From SIG607 sp045601805 (GTDB lineage: Bacteria > Bacillota > Clostridia > Oscillospirales > Acutalibacteraceae): a DNA stretch of 9,223 bases. The stretch is from NCBI GenBank assembly GCA_045601805.1, contig JAZSAJ010000065.1, forward strand, positions 1 through 9,223, written 5' to 3'. The translations under genes and the position numbers were made by a program. The notes under the pieces were generated by a model that saw only the letters and a program-made list of their open reading frames with translations, made no database searches and was not told the DNA's origin. This document shows, piece after piece, positions 6,598-9,223 of the stretch. How positions within the stretch are numbered: the first letter of the stretch is position 1; the number at the start of each line of letters is the position of its first letter.

Positions 6598-6629
6598 ATT
6601 ATACCACATATCGTATCAATTTTCATCAA
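6598..6629 (-). promoter_or_regulatory. extended -10 promoter upstream of phoH
   Basis: On the minus strand a perfect TATAAT (6603-6598) is preceded by TGG, giving the extended TGnTATAAT element. A TTGATG -35-like hexamer (6629-6624) lies 20 bp upstream, which is long, but an extended -10 tolerates a poor -35. The start would fall about 25 nt before the phoH TTG, leaving room for the AGGAG at 6578-6574. It overlaps the last codons of yqfD and would separate phoH-ybeY-era-recO-mutS2 from the sporulation pair. Confidence 0.5.
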
Positions 6630-7791
6630 TTATTTTTAACTTTTGTGTTTGGGCTATATCAATAGTTTTTCTAATTCTTGCAGAATAAATAAAAGATTTT
6701 TCGGTTTCAACAACATCGCAAGAAATTATTTCGTAATTTTTAACTTTAAGTATATCCATTTCAGCTTTTAATCGTTCTTCGGCTATGTTTAAAACTTCAT
6801 TCGTAACAATTTCAATTTGCTTGGTTTTATACGGTTTATATGTTGTTGTATGTATTCTTATGGGTAGTTGTTTTTTAAAAAACTTTACATTATTTACAGA
6901 TTTTTCAATATCGCAGTCTGTTTTTGGAATATTTAAAAACAATGGCAACTTAATCCCAAAAACTTCTACAGTACGCTTTTTTATAACATCTTCGCTATAA
7001 ATTTTTATATTATCTTGTTTTAAAATTTCCGTTTTAAAAACATCTGGCACAAACGCGTAAATTTCGGCTGCCGCCCTTACTGCTTTTTTATTTCCCGAAT
7101 CACTAATAATACCCGAAACAAGAAGTTGCCCTTTTTTAACCGTTTGTCCTGTCTTTACCTCGGCTAGCCCCATATTTACCTTTACTTCTGCTATAATTCC
7201 GTCTGTTAATGCAACAATATTGCATGGCTCTTCTTCGTTTAAAGTTTGTGAATCGTATTCTTTTAAATTCACTTCCAGCACACTTGCTTGTTTATTAAGC
7301 GACGCCCAAGAAAGATTGTCGTAACTTAAAATTAGCCGTTGTTTTAAAACATCGGTATTAATATCTTTGGTTTTTATTCCGATATAAACCCCTAATTCAT
7401 TAAGTGTGGCAATTATTTCGCTTTCTTTATTTTCTATATTTCCTGTAATTTTAAAAACCCAAGTTCTGTTTGACATAAAGTTTAAAATTAAAATAAAACA
7501 CACAGCACCCACTAATATTCCATATCGGTTCTTATATTTGTGGGCCAGTTTAAAAGCGCCGAATTTTTTAACAATTTTTATTTTTATAAGTGTTTTTCTG
7601 CGTAATTTTTTTACTTTTAATAAATCTTTTTTATAAATTTGAATATAAAACGCATCTTTTCTTTTATAAACCGACCAAAACATAATTTTATTTACTGCAA
7701 GTATATTTAAAAATCTTTCGCAAAATTCGCCTTTTAATTCAAGTCTTATTGTACCTAAAAGATATTTAATTACAAAGAAAAAAACTTTCAT
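6616..7791 (-). CDS. yqfD: sporulation protein YqfD
   Basis: The YqfD-family protein has 391 residues, near Bacillus YqfD (about 400). A very Lys/Arg-rich N-terminal part (1-90) precedes a single membrane segment at about 91-107 (GILVGAVCFILILNF). By the positive-inside rule the N terminus is cytoplasmic and the larger C-terminal part is outside. After the membrane span comes a POTRA-like segment (about 110-175, FKITGNIENKESEI...), then a lipoyl/barrel-sandwich-like stretch (about 190-245, DGIIAEVKVNMGLAEVKTG). The family is made in the mother cell under sigma-E during sporulation, with unclear molecular role. The gene starts 2 bp after the yqfC stop, with GGTG as ribosome site, so the two are co-translated. 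The membrane and fold assignments are by eye. Confidence 0.92.
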   Translation of the reverse strand: MKVFFFVIKYLLGTIRLELKGEFCERFLNILAVNKIMFWSVYKRKDAFYIQIYKKDLLKVKKLRRKTLIKIKIVKKFGAFKLAHKYKNRYGILVGAVCFILILNFMSNRTWVFKITGNIENKESEIIATLNELGVYIGIKTKDINTDVLKQRLILSYDNLSWASLNKQASVLEVNLKEYDSQTLNEEEPCNIVALTDGIIAEVKVNMGLAEVKTGQTVKKGQLLVSGIISDSGNKKAVRAAAEIYAFVPDVFKTEILKQDNIKIYSEDVIKKRTVEVFGIKLPLFLNIPKTDCDIEKSVNNVKFFKKQLPIRIHTTTYKPYKTKQIEIVTNEVLNIAEERLKAEMDILKVKNYEIISCDVVETEKSFIYSARIRKTIDIAQTQKLKIIDEN

Positions 7792-7793
7792 AC

Positions 7794-8048
7794 TTATACA
7801 CCAATAAATTCAATATTTTCAATTAAACCCTTTACAGAAATTGTGTCGCTAACCATATTAATTATTTCTAAACCTTTGCCGAAAATTTGTATTTCCCCTT
7901 TTGAAAGATTTATTCTTACTAAATTTTCGCTGTATTCAATTATTCCGTAACACCCTTCAGCAATAAGTTTTTTGTTTGAAAACAGTTCAATATGCGAACC
8001 AACAACACCGTCAAACAAAATATCATTAGCAAAATTCTTAATATCCAT
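7794..8048 (-). CDS. yqfC: sporulation protein YqfC (YabP/YqfC family)
   Basis: This is a small beta-rich protein of 84 residues, close to the family's usual 85-95. The YabP/YqfC pattern is visible: SHIELFSNKKLIAEGCYGIIEYSENLV, then RINLSKGEIQIFGKGLEI, and the ending GLIENIEFIGV. These correspond to the family's G..E(L/I)..N, I.EY....(I/V)RI and G...IEF positions. There is no signal peptide or membrane segment. ATG 8048 has AGGTGAT 4 nt upstream. It is the first gene of the minus-strand cluster and is followed by yqfD after 2 bp, the standard pair in endospore formers and under sigma-E in Bacillus. A sigma-E-like promoter can be proposed in the intergenic region. The molecular function of YqfC is not known. 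Confidence 0.9.
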   Translation of the reverse strand: MDIKNFANDILFDGVVGSHIELFSNKKLIAEGCYGIIEYSENLVRINLSKGEIQIFGKGLEIINMVSDTISVKGLIENIEFIGV

Positions 8049-8064
8049 TCAAATCACCTATAAT

Positions 8065-8093
8065 TTTATATGAAATTTTATATAGGGCAATTC
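8065..8093 (-). promoter_or_regulatory. possible sigma-E-type promoter of yqfC-yqfD
   Basis: On the minus strand CATATAAA (8072-8065) matches the sigma-E -10 consensus CATACAMT at 6 of 8. GAATTGC (8093-8087) stands 14 bp upstream and is a partial (4 of 7) match to KMATATT. The start would fall very near the SD, giving an unusually short leader, which lowers confidence. Known sigma-E control of this gene pair in Bacillus makes a promoter of this class expected. Confidence 0.35.
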
Positions 8094-8100
8094 ATAGAAT
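8072..8100 (+). promoter_or_regulatory. possible sigma-E-type promoter of the YlbJ-like gene
   Basis: CATAGAAT (8093-8100) matches the sigma-E -10 consensus CATACAMT at 7 of 8. GAAATTT (8072-8078) lies 14 bp upstream and matches KMATATT at 5 of 7. The element mirrors the one for yqfC: each -35 overlaps the other's -10. The predicted start (about 8106) is at the edge of the SD GGTGAT (8107-8112), leaving almost no leader. That is a real weakness. Confidence 0.4.
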
Positions 8101-8115
8101 TTTAGTGGTGATAAT

Positions 8116-9117
8116 ATGAAAATAATTAAATCAATTTTGCTAATTTTACTTTTATCTTTTATAGTTTTGTTTTGCCTTTTTTCGGGTCAGGTTGCAGAAA
8201 GTTTTGTAAATATTGCGGTTGTTTGTGTTAAAAATGTAATACCCTCGCTTTTGCCGGTAATTTTTGTTTCTCTGTTAATTATTAACAGCGATTTAACCGA
8301 AGTATTGCCAAAAAGAATGCGCTTTTTTTCTTTGTTTTTATTGTCTTGTATATCGGGTTATCCTGTTGGGGCAAAACTTTTAGATGTTTACTGTAGCAAA
8401 AAATACATAAAAAAAGAAACAGCAACATTGCTTTTGCCTGCCTTTATAAATGCGGGTCCCGGGTTTATTATAAATACAATTGGTTTTGGATTACTGAATA
8501 ATAAAAATTTAGGTTTAATTTTATTTTTTTCACAATTCATTGCTTCTTTTATTATTTTTTTATTGTTGGGCGGCTTCAGTTATACAACCAACACAAAAAC
8601 CAGCACAGTACGAATTAAAGAAGTAGTTCAAAAAAGTGTTAATGAATCGGTTAGTTCAATTAAAAACATTTGCATATATTTAATTTTAATTACTTGTTTT
8701 TCAAAAATTTTTGAACTTGTTTTCAGCAAAAAGTTTGCAAATTTGTTTATTTCAGTAAGCGAGGTAACATCTGCTGTGCTAAAACAAAAAAATATATATG
8801 CTATTTGTATTCTTTTAAGTTTTTGCGGACTTTGTGTTTATTTGCAAATATTTTCGCTTGTTAAAAATTATAAAATAAAATTCATTGAATTACTTTTGTG
8901 GCGTTCGTTTCATATTGTAATATCTTTAGGAGTTTTAAAATTTATTATTAAAGCATTTAAAGTATCAATACCTGTGTTTTCAAATACAAATTTAATTCTT
9001 GTACCCACTCAAAATACAGGAATATTTTTTAGTTTGTTTTTAGTATTTACATTATTTTGTTTTTTGATGTCAATAAAACGAAAAAGTAGTGGAAATTTGG
9101 CAAAAGATTTGATATAA
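8116..9117 (+). CDS. YlbJ-like / nucleoside-recognition-domain membrane protein
   Basis: This is a polytopic membrane protein of 333 residues with roughly eight to nine hydrophobic segments (about 6-23, 33-56, 68-80, 105-125, 130-152, 184-203, 226-248, 257-278, 303-319). Diagnostic features are SGYPVGAK at 80-87, NAGPGFIINTIGFG at 112-125, EVTSAV at 216-221 and FCGLCVYLQ at 236-244. Together these resemble the repeated Gate/nucleoside-recognition fold of the sporulation protein YlbJ. It is shorter than Bacillus YlbJ (about 400) and its second motif differs, so it may be a clostridial paralogue. ATG 8116 has GGTGAT 3 nt upstream. Divergence from yqfC-yqfD and a sigma-E-like promoter support a sporulation role, which is inferred. 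A transported substrate is unknown. Confidence 0.78.
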   Translation: MKIIKSILLILLLSFIVLFCLFSGQVAESFVNIAVVCVKNVIPSLLPVIFVSLLIINSDLTEVLPKRMRFFSLFLLSCISGYPVGAKLLDVYCSKKYIKKETATLLLPAFINAGPGFIINTIGFGLLNNKNLGLILFFSQFIASFIIFLLLGGFSYTTNTKTSTVRIKEVVQKSVNESVSSIKNICIYLILITCFSKIFELVFSKKFANLFISVSEVTSAVLKQKNIYAICILLSFCGLCVYLQIFSLVKNYKIKFIELLLWRSFHIVISLGVLKFIIKAFKVSIPVFSNTNLILVPTQNTGIFFSLFLVFTLFCFLMSIKRKSSGNLAKDLI

Positions 9118-9118
9118 T
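9090..9118 (+). promoter_or_regulatory. extended -10 promoter for the gene at 9146
   Basis: TATAAT (9113-9118) with the extended TGA in front overlaps the stop codon of the YlbJ-like gene. TGGAAA (9090-9095, 4 of 6 to TTGACA) lies 17 bp upstream. Transcription would start near 9125, before the strong SD AAGGAGG (9131-9137). No terminator separates the two genes, so readthrough is also possible. Confidence 0.45.
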
Positions 9119-9145
9119 AATAAAAAAGCCAAGGAGGACCATAAA

Positions 9146-9223
9146 TTGGCAAAAGTTTTTAACAAAAAAATATCTCCTGCCTGTAAATACTGTATTTACG
9201 GCTCTGCTTTGGAATTTACCGAA
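9146..9223 (+). CDS. small cysteine-containing protein, 5' part only
   Basis: Only the first 26 codons are in the window, and the frame is open to the last base. The start is TTG, chosen because a full AAGGAGG (9131-9137) lies 8 nt upstream and no other start is in frame. The visible product begins MAKVFNKKISPACKYC and has a CxxC pair at residues 13 and 16 followed by an aromatic-Gly segment. I recall a widespread clostridial family of short proteins (about 60-80 residues) with this N-terminal Cys-x2-Cys and further cysteines later, of unknown function, possibly metal-binding. Membership cannot be confirmed from a fragment. Confidence 0.7.
   Translation, partial: MAKVFNKKISPACKYCIYGSALEFTE

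Noticed and set aside
9097..9155. Repeated TTGGCAAAAG at 9097 and 9146
   Set aside because: Ten bases of AT-rich sequence twice within 60 bp is compatible with chance. The two copies serve different contexts and there is no further structure.
1..9223. Mobile elements, CRISPR arrays, defence genes, tRNA or riboswitch structures
   Set aside because: No transposase, integrase or phage-like protein, no regular spaced repeats, no tRNA-like cloverleaf and no recognisable riboswitch core were seen. Nearly all the DNA is accounted for by conserved chromosomal genes.

Overview
The window is low-GC, AT-rich DNA from a spore-forming Firmicute, most likely an uncultured clostridium. Three things support this: the conserved yqfC-yqfD-phoH-ybeY-era-yqzL-recO gene order, the AGGTGAT-type ribosome binding sites (the extended anti-Shine-Dalgarno match common in Clostridia), and protein sequences that look clostridial throughout. 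It appears to be conserved chromosome. I see no phage, transposon, CRISPR array, rRNA or tRNA.

Layout. Bases 1-131 are a regulatory region with a 12-bp direct repeat, a possible leftward promoter, and a rightward promoter whose -10 box lies inside a palindrome. A FabG/YmfI-type short-chain dehydrogenase follows (132-866, +). It converges on mutS2, and one hairpin with A/T tracts on both sides (869-904) serves as terminator for both. From 8048 down to 902 everything is on the minus strand, in transcription order: yqfC, yqfD, phoH, ybeY, era, a 51-codon yqzL, recO, mutS2. Most junctions are tight: 2 bp for yqfC-yqfD, a 29-bp overlap for phoH-ybeY, 10 bp for ybeY-era, a 68-bp overlap for yqzL-recO and 11 bp for recO-mutS2. 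On the plus strand, divergent from yqfC, is a YlbJ-like polytopic membrane protein (8116-9117). It is followed by its own spacer promoter and the first 26 codons of a small cysteine-containing protein cut by the window end.

How the genes fit together. yqfC and yqfD are mother-cell sporulation genes, and a YlbJ-type protein would belong to the same programme. Their shared 67-bp intergenic region is a near mirror image, with a sigma-E-like promoter facing each way. phoH, ybeY and era form an RNA/ribosome-maturation module (PhoH ATPase, YbeY rRNA endonuclease, Era GTPase). recO and mutS2 are DNA repair/recombination or collided-ribosome rescue factors. An extended -10 promoter upstream of phoH would let these housekeeping genes be expressed independently of sporulation.

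No wholly new system is evident. The most useful non-obvious observations are the small yqzL gene overlapping recO, the symmetrical divergent promoter, the palindromic -10 of the dehydrogenase gene, the duplicated segment at the phoH/ybeY junction, and the absence of pgpH, dgkA and cdd from a cluster that normally holds them.
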